A DNA stretch of 64,000 nt from Adineta ricciae (taxonomy: Eukaryota; Rotifera; Eurotatoria; Adinetida; Adinetidae), in contig CAJNOJ010000446.1 in the NCBI GenBank assembly GCA_905250025.1, positions 1 through 64,000 of the forward strand, in the 5' to 3' direction. Shown here in pieces: positions 11,283-22,363 of this stretch. Position 1 is the stretch's first letter. The number at the start of each line of letters is the position of its first letter. The position numbers and the translations under genes are program-made. A model generated the notes under the pieces. The model saw only the letters and a program-made list of their open reading frames with translations. It had not been told where the DNA came from and searched no databases.

Positions 11283-13959
11283 TACCGATCATCAGAAAGG
11301 GACCCTCAGGTGGATTAAGGGAATGTAGATGACCAGGTTTCTTAAGGCGGCTAATATTATGCTGTTTACATAATAGACAAGACTGTATGTATCGTCTAAT
11401 AGCAGATTTCATAGACGGCCACCAGTAAAGGTTTTTAATCTTCCGATAGGTGCGTTCAAACGAAAAATGTGCGCCTATCATAGGATCATCGTGACACGCT
11501 CGAATTAAGAATGGTTCCATAGACAAAGGTAAATAGACAACTGCTATTTTACGTTTAGAATGTCGCGAAGGTTTGATCATCTTATAGAGAAGGTCATCCT
11601 TAAATACAAAATCTAGATTCGGTACACCATCAGAAAGTTGACGTACAATAGTCTGTATAGCAGGATCAGTTCTTTGTTCTGCCTGTAGCTGACTGATATC
11701 GAAATAATTAGTGGAAAAGTGTTTAGGTGACACTGGCGGAGAAACAATTTGATCTGGATCGCTTTCGCTGACATGATCCCTATCGATTGTCTGCGTATCA
11801 GAGGTCAACCTATTCTTGTTAGTGTGTGATCGAAGTGTCATGGCAGCAAGGAGACCTTGTTTACTGGCTAATCCATATTCGATCTCGAAAAGTTCATCAT
11901 GTGGATCAGGAGAATAGCGAGAAAGAAAATCAGGAAGGCAGTTCTCGCTGCCTTTGATGTGTATGACTTGATCGATATTATATTCCTGAAGAAGATGAGT
12001 AATACGTTCGACACGTGCATTATGTACTGATTTTTCCATGAGATGACAAAGAGGACAATGATCAGTACGTAAAATGATGCTGCGACCTAACAAAAATGTA
12101 CGCATTCGGGCGAAACATTTGTATATAGCCAGTGCTTCTTTCTCTATAGTGCTATATTTACGTTCGCATGTAGTCATCAGTTGAGAATGGTAATACAAAT
12201 TACGGATCTCACCATTTATTTCCTGTTGTAGTACTCCACCTATACCAATATTACTAGCATCAGTTGTCAACATTACAGGAACGTCATCAACCGGAAAATG
12301 AAGAAAAAGTGGCGTGCTAACGAGCATCTGTTTCAGAGTTGTGAATGCCTGTGATTGTGCATATCTCCAGTGAAACTTATGACGATTTGTTTTAGTAAGA
12401 TTAGTTACTGCGTGTATAGGAGCGGCAACGGTAGCAAAATCAGGAATAAACTTCCTATACCAGCTCAAAGAGCCGATAAACTTATTAGCCTGTGCAAGAG
12501 TTTTAGGTTCTTTAAGTGCTAAAATAGTATCAATGCGTTCTTGCAGAGGTTTGAGACCATATTGACTAACCGTGTGTCCGAGGTAATCAATTTCTTGAGC
12601 AGCGAAAACACATTTAGGAGGGTTAAGAACTAAATTCTTAGCTTGTAAGGCAATAAGAACTCTTTCTAAATGCGCTAAATGTTCTTCAAAAGACTTAGAA
12701 AAAATAATGATATCATCAAGATATACAGAGGAAAAGGAACGACAGGATTTCAATGTATCAGTCATGACCTTTTGAAAGGTGGGTGGCGAGTTCTTCAGAC
12801 CCATAGGTAGAACATTATACTGGAATAAACCGAAGGACGTAACAAATGCGGTTTTGGCTTTATCCTCGTCACGTATCGGAATTTGATAAAATCCGGATTT
12901 TAGGTCCAATTTAGAGAAATAGCGATAACCAGTACCTAACCGACGAAGCGTTTCTTCCATATTAGGTAAAGGTGAAGAATCCTTAATTGTAACTAAATTC
13001 AATCGCTTGTAATCAACCACAAATCGATGGGTTCCATCTTTCTTTTTAACAAGCATGGCAGGTGCAGCATAGGGAGAATGAGATTCAGAGATCAGACCTG
13101 CCTGTAAAAATTCCTGTATTAAATCATACAGGGTGTGATCTTTATCAGGTTGTGGGTAAGGTTTACAAGCGGGTGGAGAGTGCGGAACTGTATGTATAAC
13201 ATGATGAATAGATGTATTAGCAATGTTATGTGTACGAACGTCAAAAGATGATGAAAACTTAATAAGTAATCGATATAATTGGTCTCGACCGGATGGATCA
13301 TCGATCGATTGGACCAACTGATCAATAGACTTTACTACCGACTCGGGTAGTGCATTAATTGCATTACAGGTGAAGGATTGAGTAGAAGGAAAAGAATGAT
13401 GGTACGGAGCAAATGATATGGTCGAACCATGAGAAGAAGAATCAGCTGATACATTGGGCGGATAACACAACGAATCTGTGCGTGTATCAGGAATACTGAT
13501 AGCATCGAATGATATTGAAGTAGTGGGAAAGATGATAGGAAAGAAACAAGATGTGTCGCCACAATTGATATAGCCGAGACGGTTATCATTGCTCACTGTG
13601 TGTTCTGTATCCATACGTATAGTAGCTATTTGACTATCGTACTCAATAGATATAGTTTGACGAGCTACATTAAAACTGAGATTATACTGATTTATATAAT
13701 CCATGCCTAAAATCATATTGGTACATAGATTATCAGCGATCTGAGCGGTGACTGTAGTCATCATGTGAGCAAATTGAAGAGTTAGAAAGACCGTACCTAA
13801 TACATGAAACGGGGCGACTCCGTCAGCTAAAACGAAGGAAGAATGGGTGCTGTCAATCATCTTATAATGGGGAAATTGTTCTAATAGATGTTTATGAATG
13901 AAAGTTGTTGTTGCTCCGGTATCAAGTAGAATTGGCGTAGAAAGTTGATTGACGTAAGC
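11283..13959 (-). CDS. pol: gypsy-type Pol: protease, reverse transcriptase, RNase H, partial integrase
   Basis: One open frame runs from the n at 13960 to the n at 11282. The aspartic protease carries LLDTGATTTF near the start. The reverse transcriptase has VLPMGLKNSPPTFQ and the catalytic box FSSVYLDDIIIFS. RNase H begins at LTTDASNIGIGGVLQQ. The integrase zinc-binding HHCC domain is recognisable by the spacing of its His pair and the CLLCKQH segment, and the protein is cut off just after PPEGPFLMIG. The integrase relic at 21330-22363 shows what would normally follow in a related element. There are no internal stops. Confidence 0.88.
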
Positions 13960-13960
13960 N

Positions 13961-14930
13961 ATTTCTTAACATCGTCTTTACCGCCTTTGAACACCTTAGG
14001 ATTTTTTATGAAATCTCCTACAATAGCTTTGCGAAGATCATTCAGAGTTTGATCAAGTTCAAAATTAGAAGAAGCTTGAGAAGAAATAGTGGAATTTATA
14101 GCTGATTTGCTGTGAATAGGGACGCCAACATCACTTTGGACTGCTGAAGTAGTTACCGAAGAAAATAATGGATCGAAAGTGTCCGACATAAAGTCAGTTG
14201 GAAGTTGTTTATGAAGTGAGGCAATAGATGTATGACTATTCTTTTCTGGCAAAGTATCATTCGTGAATCGAACATGATGAGTAGCAGCTGATGAAGAGGA
14301 AATAGATGAAGAATCGAATTCCGTTAGCATAAATGCGTAGAAATCATCAAAAGATTTTATTGATGCTCGATATCGAATGTAACGTCGTTTAGCTTCGCTT
14401 GCCAATAAAAATGATATGGCAGCAAATCGAGCGTGTCTACCTATATCAAACTTTTTGAATTTTTCTTCAGTGTCATCAAGCCACTGAATGACATCTTCGC
14501 GACCGGTATACTGAGTGAAATATTTTAATATGAAAATATCAAAGGAATCCTCTCCAAGTTGTTGATCATCATTAGAATAAGACTTTTTGTTAACATCATC
14601 AAGTTTCAAATTAGCGAATCGACTTTCTAGATTACTTTGTGGAGAACAATCATGTTTACTCGAGTGCTCCTGTGTGTGAGATAAAGAACTACCTTGATCT
14701 AATGGAATTAGAGTCTCGTCTGCGAAAGAATTGTTACTTTCAAATTCCTTTGTTTGTTGAAGTATCGTAGGTAGCAGTGTTAACCTCCCTGTTTTGGAAA
14801 CTTTATGTAATACATCATCATCGATGTTCTGTGTAGAGGAAAAAGCTGGATTAACATTAAATGGTTCCAAATCTAGTGAGTCACGTGCTTCTGAAGCAAA
14901 ATCTGATGCGCCGTGCTGGGGTTCTGTCAT
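13961..14930 (-). CDS. gag: gypsy-type Gag-like protein
   Basis: A ~320-residue frame starting at the ATG at 14930, upstream of pol on the same strand. The N-terminal ~110 residues are Ser/Asp-rich and look disordered. The central part (around DIFILKYFTQYTGREDVIQW) resembles the helical capsid region of retrotransposon Gag proteins, and a Ser-rich linker follows. No CCHC zinc knuckle is visible. The frame ends at the n at 13960, where it would be expected to run into or frameshift into the protease. Confidence 0.7.
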
Positions 14931-15234
14931 CGTATAGATATGTAAATATATTTATTTTTATTTATTTTTCTTTTCAAAAATGAATAGGAATGGATAATCG
15001 TCTCTGTGTAGAGAAATAAATGTGTCTACTAGTGCATAGATTGCGTAGGAAAGAAAAAGGAGTGACAAAAAGCAACTATAAAGAAATGACGTCAGAAATA
15101 AACAGAACGGATAATTTCTCGATCTGAATAGCACGCCGTTTACAAATGTATATATATATATATGGGTTCATTTTCGTATCAATAGTTACGAACGAACAAA
15201 ATAGGCGAAAAGATGTCCAACTTCTCCACCAAAA

Positions 15235-15608
15235 TGTGACTCTCTTGTATCAGGGGATGTGATGAGAGATGAAGAGAATGGATGTGGATGAGATAATAAG
15301 GGTGTTTTATTGGATGAAATCAAATAAAACACTAAAGAAAACGATAACAAAAGACTGATCGAAAAGAGAAAAACAACAACATATAAACAGATCGACGATG
15401 ATCTGAGAAAAAAAAGAGGAAAAGAAGAAAACAAAGAAGAAATGCAATCACAGAGATCATCATGAGAACGGACATGATAATCAAACGAAAACTAAAACGA
15501 GAGGAAAGAAAGAGAAAAAGAAATACATATATATGTATATGTATAGAAATACAAGAAAACAACTATATAGAAGGTAGCGTCATGAAGTAATATCCAATGA
15601 CGCTAACA
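15235..15608 (-). repeat. 5' long terminal repeat of the gypsy element
   Basis: Read on the minus strand, this begins TGTTAGCGTCATTGG and ends GAGAGTCACA, giving the TG...CA termini of an LTR. It is followed by TTT and then TGGTGGAGAAGTTGGAC, a plausible tRNA primer-binding site starting with TGG. The length of 374 bp is typical. No second LTR is present, so the boundaries are inferred from one copy. Confidence 0.6.
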
Positions 15609-15883
15609 AAGGGAAATTCACCTTCCTTGTTCGCAGTTTTTCCTTGTATTGCATTTTTGAAAGAAGATCTCATCAATCGTGAAAAGAAGGAAAAACATGG
15701 TACTTAACTTATTGATTAATAACCTCTTCTCAAAATGTTTTAATACGAGAAAAACTAGCTAAAAGAATATTTTTATTATCTATGGAAAGACTTAAATAAA
15801 AAGAATTGCACTTACTAAAACGATAACTATATAAAATAGATTATATACACAAGTGACAAATACTTTTTTATTTTGATTTAGGT
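15609..15883. other. sequence between LTR and hAT relic
   Basis: Non-coding. It ends with a good splice-acceptor-like tract (tttttattttgatttag, ending at 15881) just before the hAT relic. It may hold the intron and lost 5' part of that transposase gene, displaced by the LTR insertion at 15608. Confidence 0.35.
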
Positions 15884-16462
15884 ATGAAATTCTTTACTAA
15901 ACGTGCACAACAACTACTAAATTCTATGTTCCAAGTGGACGATATCCATGTGATAGGTGCTTTTCTACATCCAAACTACAAAACACTGAGATTTACAACA
16001 TCGACTCAGATAGATTACTGTCATCAAGCGTGTCGAAATGCTACAGTACCTGATGGAGTTGATAATGAACAAGATGAAGAAACACCAGATGGTAAACCAA
16101 AAGAAAAACGACAAAATTTATTCATGGAATCATTGATGGATTATAATATGGAAGTCAAAAGAAAGAAAGTGAAGTAAACAAAAGATGAAGTTGACAGATA
16201 CATCGAGTTAGATCTTCAGGGCAAAGTATTTCTAAATCCACTTCATTTTTGGAAAGAAAATGAATCAAATTATTCATGTTTATCTCGTTTGGCTAAGAGA
16301 TATTTCGCAATTCCGTGCAGTTCTGCAGCAGTGGAACGAGAATTTAGTGCTGCGGGACAAATTGTTTCACAGAGACGATCTACAATCGATCCATCAACAG
16401 TTAACAACATATTGTTCCTTCGGTCAATTGAAAACAATCGAATGAAAATGCCAATCGTGTAA
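15884..16462 (+). pseudogene. hAT-superfamily transposase, C-terminal relic with in-frame stop
   Basis: One reading frame from 15884 to the TAA at 16460-16462 encodes the end of a hAT transposase. It is interrupted once by an in-frame TAA at 16175-16177 after KRKKVK. Downstream of that stop comes NPLHFWKENESNYSCLSRLA, then IPCSSAAVEREFSAAG and RRSTIDPSTVNNILFLRS, the hallmark hAT C-terminal dimerisation region. The DDE catalytic part is missing upstream, where a retrotransposon LTR lies. It is a dead fragment, although exapted hAT domains are known in other animals. Confidence 0.8.
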
Positions 16463-17313
16463 AAGATTATTCATGAGTTCTTTTTTCTTATTGATATTTC
16501 TTGTATGCTTATTAAGAAATAAAATCATGTCAGATAACTTGATAAAAACCTTATGTACCACATATTGCTCTAATAAAAAACTACACTAGATTCGTAATTG
16601 AGATGACATGCTCAGTACTAGTTTCTATAACATTTTCAAAAATTGAGGCGAGGCGAGGCGAGGCGAGGAGTGGCGAGGCAGCTAAATATTGCCTCGTTTC
16701 GGTCTCTACCGTCTACACAAAAATAACGATAGAGAAAAAAAAATGCGCAATCGACAATGAGTACTCGTTTTTTATTCGTTAGGCCACCTGTACCTGTGCC
16801 CTATGTAACCTTTTATCGAGTACTATACGATACAGGTACGATTATTTTAAATATCTACAACGCTTCTCAATTTACAATTTCTTTAGAATAGAATCATGAC
16901 ATTGACATACTATATGTAAACTATAGAATAAAACTAATTTTCAAAATATATTTTCGTCAATCCTACAAAAATTTTCTCATTTAAATTCGTTTCTAGTCAC
17001 TGAATACGATCGAACGTTAGAATTTTTTGACGATGTTTCGCTCATAAAATATATCATTTCTATTTATGCATGATTTATTCGATTAATGTAATACGCAAAA
17101 AGAAAAAAATCGAAGTACTAATTTCAAACAGGACATAAGCTTTTCTTGTTTACGGATTGAATGCGCATGACAAGATAAATGATCGTCTACGATGCAAAGC
17201 GATACAATTAGAATATTTTAATTTGATGAGCAGAACGAAAAAAAAAATAGTATAAAAGGTATGAAGTATAAACCTATGCTTCGTAGTCGTATTAAACAAA
17301 GAAAATTTTCAAA
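16463..17313. other. intergenic region with GAGGC tandem repeat and TATA box for JEN gene
   Basis: It contains a GC-rich 5-bp tandem repeat (unit GAGGC, 16645-16679) followed by a matching inverted GCCTC motif, possibly a hAT subterminal region. A TATA box (tataaaa, 17251-17257) lies 57 bases before the transporter start codon at 17314. The rest is AT-rich. Confidence 0.45.
16645..16679. repeat. GAGGC pentanucleotide repeat
   Basis: About five perfect copies of GAGGC, then an imperfect GAGTGGC and a last GAGGC. It stands out as a GC-rich island in AT-rich DNA, about 180 bp after the hAT relic. Confidence 0.7.
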
Positions 17314-18889
17314 ATGCAAATTGGTAAATATCTTTTAAGCCGTTTTACAAGTCTTGTACCACCATTAGTTCTGCCAGAAAATCCAATAAAACTTCTTCGA
17401 ATGCTCAATCGTCGTCAAACTGCACTTTTTATTGTAGCTTTACTTGCTTGGACATTTGATGCTTTTGACTTTTTCTCGGTAACACTTAATATAACTAATA
17501 TTGCTGAAACATATGGTAAAACAGCATCGGATATTACTTGGGGAATTACAGTTACTCTTATGCTTCGTTCTGTCGGTGCCATTATTTTTGGTGTTGCTGG
17601 CGATCAGTTTGGTCGTAAATGGCCTTTTATTGTTAATGTTGTCTTTTATGCAATTGTAGAAATTTGTACCGGATTTTGTAATACTTATGAACAATTTCTC
17701 GGTGTGAGAGTACTTTTTGGTATTGCAATGGGTGGTGTATATGGAAACTGTGCTGCTACAGCTTTAGAAGATGCACCTATGGCTGTACGAGGTCTCTTAT
17801 CAGGTATGCTGCAACAAGGTTATGCACTTGGTTATCTTCTTGCTGCTGCATTTAATCTGGCTATTACTCCAAATCAAAGTCATGGTTGGAGAGCACTTTT
17901 CTGGTTTGGTGGAGTTCCTCCTTTTCTTGTAGTACTCTGACGCATTTTTTTACCAGAGACAGAAACGTTTACTCGCGTCAAGGCGGAACGCGTAGCCAAA
18001 GCGTTAGAAAGTAAGTTCGACAGAAAAAAACTTCTTTTTCTCACAGTAGAATATTTGAAATATTTTAGATAAAAAAGATTCCAAAGTATCCAGTGTGCGA
18101 GCATTTCTTAGTGGAATTCGTCCTGCATTGGCTGAACATTGGGCTACATTAATTTATTTGGTATTGATGATGGCTGGATTTAACTTTTTATCTCATGGAA
18201 GTCAAGATTTATACCCAACGTTTCTTTCTTCTCAATTGGGATTTTCTCCTACTTATGTTACTGTAACTACAGTTGTTGCGAATTGCGGTGCTATTCTCGG
18301 TGGTTCAGTGGTGGGATATTTTTCAAATTGTTTTGGTCGACGACTTTCAATTCTAGCTGTTCTAATTATCGGTGCTGCTCTTATTCCTGCCTACACTCTT
18401 CCACGTACTAAAAGCATTATGGCAGGAGCATTTTTCGAACAACTTTGTGTTCAAGGAGCTTGGGGTGTTGTACCCATTCATCTAATGGAACTTGCACCTG
18501 TAAATTTTCGTTCATTTGTTGTTGGCACGTCATATCAACTTGGAAATTTAATTTCATCAGCTTCATCAACTATTGAAGCCACTGTAGGTGAAAAATTTCC
18601 TCTTTCAACATCATCAAGCTCATCTACTCACAAGCAATATGACTATGGAAAAGTCATTGCTCTATTCTTAGGAGCTACCTATGCCTATTTATTGATTATC
18701 ATATTTTTAGGACCTGAGAAAAGAAATATGGAACAAGAGAAAGTAACCAAAATTGAAGTTGCAGAAAATGAAATCGACGTAACCAAAATCGAAGTTACAG
18801 AAAAAGAAATCGAAGTAACCAAAATTGAAGTTACAGAAAATGGAATCCAAGTAACACCAATATCAACAAAAAAAGTGGAAGCATTTTAA
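17314..18889 (+). CDS. JEN-type monocarboxylate/H+ symporter (MFS), in-frame TGA
   Basis: A major-facilitator protein of about 12 membrane segments, closest to fungal JEN carboxylate permeases, which import lactate, pyruvate or dicarboxylates with protons. Exon 1 is 17314-18010 and exon 2 is 18069-18889; the intron is 58 bp, GT-AG, phase 1. WTFDAFDFF lies in helix 1 and GDQFGRKWP is the MFS loop signature. NFLSHGSQDLYPT in the seventh helix fits the JEN family motif N-x-x-S/T-H-x-S/T-Q-D-x-x-x-T exactly. A TGA at 17938-17940 interrupts exon 1 where relatives have Trp (WR.LPET); coding continues in frame to the intron. The C-terminal tail has three 12-residue VTKIEV repeats. A fungal origin by transfer is likely. 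The stop may be real, an allele or a base error. Confidence 0.85.
18743..18850 (+). repeat. 36-bp coding tandem repeat, 3 copies
   Basis: Three consecutive 36-bp units each encode VTKIEV(A/T)E followed by four variable residues, at the cytosolic C-terminus of the JEN-like transporter. A partial fourth (VTPI) follows. The repeat is acidic/basic alternating and probably extended or helical. Confidence 0.85.
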
Positions 18890-20076
18890 TTTTTCTACAG
18901 AAAAGACATTATTTACTTTGTGAATAAATAAATGAAACTCAAATGAGAAGATATTCTTTTTTCATGAATAGATTCGAATTCTTATCGAAATCAAATCTCA
19001 CTCTTTTCTTTTTTATCGATTGAAAAAAGAAAGTTTAGGAATGACTTCGAAGTGTAAAAGAGAAGAAACATCCTTTCTACCTATTTCGACAATTCTTCAT
19101 GAATGCATTTTGGATTTATTTATCTTTCGGTTCATGAAACTTCAGATAGCTCTCAATTAAATTATTCATCACAATATTATGGAAATTGACTTAAGATCTT
19201 TTATTTTGTTTTCAATATAAGGGATAATCTAAATATGTTTTGTATATAAAGGATGTGATTCCTCAGAAGAAGAAATAAAGAAAAGCGTAATGCTATCAAC
19301 GCTAGTCATTCTTCCACCATAGGAGGAACAAGATCAAATTACAACGAATTACGCCAACCTTCTGGCAAATAAATACAATAGTGATTATCATACAGTAGCC
19401 AGTGCATGAAATTAAGATGAATGTGGAACAGAAAACAATCCAAATTGTAGCAAAGAATATGCTTATCATGTTATTGGACTAATGGGTTAACTCTAATAAA
19501 CAAATATTGTTGTCAAAATTGATGAAATCCAACTGATTACGATGCTTTTTCTTTTTTTTTGTATCAACGTTACATCTTGATTCATTTTTTTCTTAGAAAA
19601 GTTGTTATAAACAATAAGATTTGAGAAAATCCAGCAAATTCCTGATATAAATGAATAGGACGCCTTTACTCATACGCTCAAATATGTTAAAAAGTGTGCT
19701 GATATGAATCTGAGTATCTATTTTATACGTCTATTCACTCCCTAAGGATTTTCTTGGCGAAACTCAAAATTGATTAAATATATTATTTCTAAATGAAGAT
19801 GAATATTGATCAAAATGATCATGCATATTTGGAACAAAGAACAAAACGGTAAAATGTTATAAATTCGTATCGATAAAAGCAGTTTCTTGAATAAATTCGT
19901 TATTTCCCAGGTCGTCAAATCCTAGAGTCGGATCCCATCGGTTCTGATAGGATCCTGGTAGCTTGAACCGACAAAATCCGATAGTGAAATAACTTTTTAG
20001 CAAATATGCAAAACAGAATGACATACAATGGAAACAACGGCAACAGGTAACTATCGTCTTCTTCTTCTATCTATCT
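18890..20076. other. gene-free spacer with a hairpin
   Basis: No gene was recognised. An imperfect inverted repeat at about 19927-19986 pairs TCGGATCCCATCGGTTC with a downstream GAACCGACAAAATCCGA across a ~30-bp loop. It could be a short foldback element or a degenerate MITE. Confidence 0.4.
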
Positions 20077-20409
20077 TCTATATATATAAAGAAGAAAGTT
20101 TGTCTGTTTGTTTGTGCGCTATGCATTCAATCCCTGTAATAGCTATCGGCGTGAAACTTTCTACGATGCTTCCATGAGCCCAGAGGAAGGTCGACATCGA
20201 CTTTTCCCCGAAAACAAATGAACCAGGCGTTTGCTACAGGCAATCTATGGAACTGACCAATAGGATTGCAGGATTTCAAAAATTGCGGTGACTGTGGGCA
20301 TAAATGAGGACTAAGGTATTGGTAAAGGAGAAGAGTATGAATGGGGTGAGATCACGAGAATGAAACCCGCGTAAAATGTTTCTTAATTTGTAGCGGGTAT
20401 CTCCGCTGG
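20077..20409 (+). mobile_element. short non-autonomous Helitron-like element
   Basis: The left end TCTATATATATAAAG followed by GTTTGTCTGTTTGTTTG is the usual 5' terminus of many animal Helitrons. The right end has a short GC hairpin (AGCGG-loop-CCGCT, 20392-20407) and finishes CTGG, followed by T, matching the Helitron CTRR-T rule. The ~330-bp interior is non-coding. The exact 5' base is uncertain because of the CT-rich flank. Confidence 0.6.
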
Positions 20410-20430
20410 TCTCAATTAATTTTTGATTGT

Positions 20431-21302
20431 ACAGGGTTGGAAATAATATTATTCAAGGGGGGTACCGCTATAATTTCAAGTATGAAATCCAATGAATTTT
20501 ATAGTAGATGAAAGCCCGTGAAAAATGGAGTTTATTGGTATCAAATAGTGAAAGTTATATGAAATTTTCAGTTGAGAACCTGAGCCGTTTTCAGAAATTT
20601 TGTAGGTTTTTAGTGTTGAAAGCTAAAGTACCAATAATTCTGAAACGAGATGAAGTTATTTTCCAAAATATTTTTATATGGTTAGATAGAGCTCGTCGAG
20701 CTCTACAAAACGACATATATTAGAAAACCTGTTAACCATCTTTTTGCGATGAAAAAATTCGAAAACTACTGAGAAAACCACAAAAACGTTAAAAAACTGC
20801 TTTTTTAAAACAAAACAAAAAAACTTGATTGCTCAACAAAACTAACCTTTTACCATTGTTTTTACAATCCAGACAATTTCAAAAGGTACCTCGTCGATGC
20901 AGTGTGAAAAACTGCACCTATGAGTATATATGGAAACTGTCTGGATTGTAAAAACAATGGTAAAAGGTTAGTTTTGTTGAGCAATCAAGTTTTTTTGTTT
21001 TGTTTTAAAAAAGCAGTTTTTTAACGTTTTTGTGGTTTTCTCAGTAGTTTTCGAATTTTTTCATCGCAAAAAGATGGTTAACAGGTTTTCTAATATATGT
21101 CGTTTTGTAGAGCTCGACGNTACCCGCCCGTACCACGTGGCCCCGCGGTCCCCGCCGGCCAATCCCCGTGGACCGCACACCTCTGATTTGATACCAATAA
21201 ACTCCATTTTTCACGGGCTTTCATCTACTATAAATTTCATTAGGTTTCATACTTGAAATTATTGCGGTACCCCCCTTGAATAATATTATTTCCAACCCTG
21301 TA
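20431..21302. mobile_element. giant inverted-repeat (foldback) element with internal patch
   Basis: Both ends read ACAGGGTTGGAAATAATATT inward and are flanked by a TA/TGTA context. The two halves pair almost throughout: 20431-20546 with 21186-21302, and 20694-20882 with 20936-21119, around a ~50-bp loop. The right arm lacks the partner of 20547-20693. In its place are the n at 21120 and a 65-bp GC-rich stretch (21121-21185). There is no coding capacity. This is a TIR-type element with very long arms; the TA flanks suggest a Tc1/mariner-like mechanism, but the superfamily is unproven. Confidence 0.7.
21121..21185. other. 65-bp GC-rich patch of foreign character
   Basis: About 75% G+C by direct count, in a window that is mostly about one-third G+C. 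It follows the n at 21120 directly and interrupts the right arm of the hairpin element. It is probably the end of a chimeric or contaminating contig; no coding signature is readable in so short a piece. Confidence 0.7.
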
Positions 21303-21313
21303 CAAATTATTAT

Positions 21314-22363
21314 CGATGCGTCCTCAATCCAAGACGAAGAAGAAGCTTATTTATGTACCATCATCAATGATCGATGGTCTACTCCAGATCTATCACAACC
21401 ATTCACTTGTTGAACATTTTGGAGTTCAAAGAACATACCTGAAGATCAAAAACAAGTTCTGATGACCGAATATGAAACAGTCGATCACACGATACATACA
21501 AGCATGTTTATCATATCAACAGCACAACGTTAGTCAATTGAAAAAACCTGGTAATTTACAACCGATCACTCCTCCAGAAGGACTATTTCAATTAGTTGGT
21601 ATGGATTACTGCGGCCAACTTAAATCAACACCTCGTGGAAATCAATATGCACTCTGCATTACAGATTACTTGACGAGATGGATAGTTGCTGTCTCTGTAC
21701 CCGATTGCTCGGCACAAACAACTGTCGAAGCATTATTCAACGAATATATTTGCAGATATGGGGTACCGATAGTGATATTATCTGATCATGGAACGCATTT
21801 CCACAATCAATTGATGGATGCAATGTCGGAATTAGTTGGATATAGTCACATATATTCAACCACTTATCATCCTCAATCGAATGGTATGATCGAAAGATTC
21901 AACGCGACATTGGTTCCGCAAATCACCAAACTTCAGGACAGAGAACACAACAATTGGGATGAATTCTTGGCACCAGTGGTATTTGCATACAACGCTGGAA
22001 CCCATTCGACAATCGGATGTTCACCGTGCGAGTTGTTATTAGGCAGAGAACCGAGATTATCCATGAACCAACCAGTATCAACATTCATATTTCGAAGGCC
22101 AAATGATTATTATGAACAGGCAAAATCAATACAAAGAACGATATGATAAACATCGATCAGATCCTCGCTATTCGATCAATGATCGTGTGTTGATTAGGAG
22201 ACATGGATTGAAGAACAATTTAGAGCCGAAATATTCAGCTACTCCACAAATTATCATGCGAGGAGAGCATCCTGTTTATGTGGTCAAAGATGAAATACCT
22301 CACAGTGAAACATGGGCACATATAATTGACATAAGACTCATTTATGTTTCAAAACCTGACTAA
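21314..22363 (+). pseudogene. gypsy-type integrase relic (zinc-binding, core and C-terminal regions)
   Basis: A retrotransposon integrase fragment related to the Pol at 11283-13959 (shared ITRYIQACLSYQQHN and LKKPG segments). The upstream zinc-binding part (about 21350-21455) contains two adjacent TGA codons at 21462-21467, where the related element has two Trp. The catalytic core then runs open with VGMDYCGQL, ILSDHGTHF and the QSNGMIERFN segment, which carry the D, D and E positions. Near 22137 a frameshift separates the core from the C-terminal region (YDKHRSDPRYSINDRVLIRR). Several defects and no LTR or RT mean it is dead and truncated. Confidence 0.82.

Larger units (their letters stand above)
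11283..15608 (-). mobile_element. Ty3/gypsy-type LTR retrotransposon, 3' truncated at n
   Basis: A minus-strand element with a 5' LTR (15235-15608), a primer-binding-site-like stretch (15215-15231), gag (13961-14930), then protease, reverse transcriptase, RNase H and the start of integrase (11283-13959). The order PR-RT-RH-IN is that of Ty3/gypsy elements. The integrase core and 3' LTR are missing because the assembly switches to the ART gene at the n at 11282. Another n (13960) lies between gag and protease. The coding frames are otherwise open, so this may be a young copy. Confidence 0.88.

Noticed and set aside
15150-15170. TA-dinucleotide run as a possible telomeric or origin element.
   Set aside because: Only a short simple repeat in the gypsy leader; no telomere-type arrays were seen anywhere in the window.
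17938-21467. UGA read as Trp in this genome (TGA in the JEN gene and twice in the integrase relic).
   Set aside because: Other genes here end at TGA (45535, 47080), and the integrase relic has further lesions; a genetic-code change is not supported.
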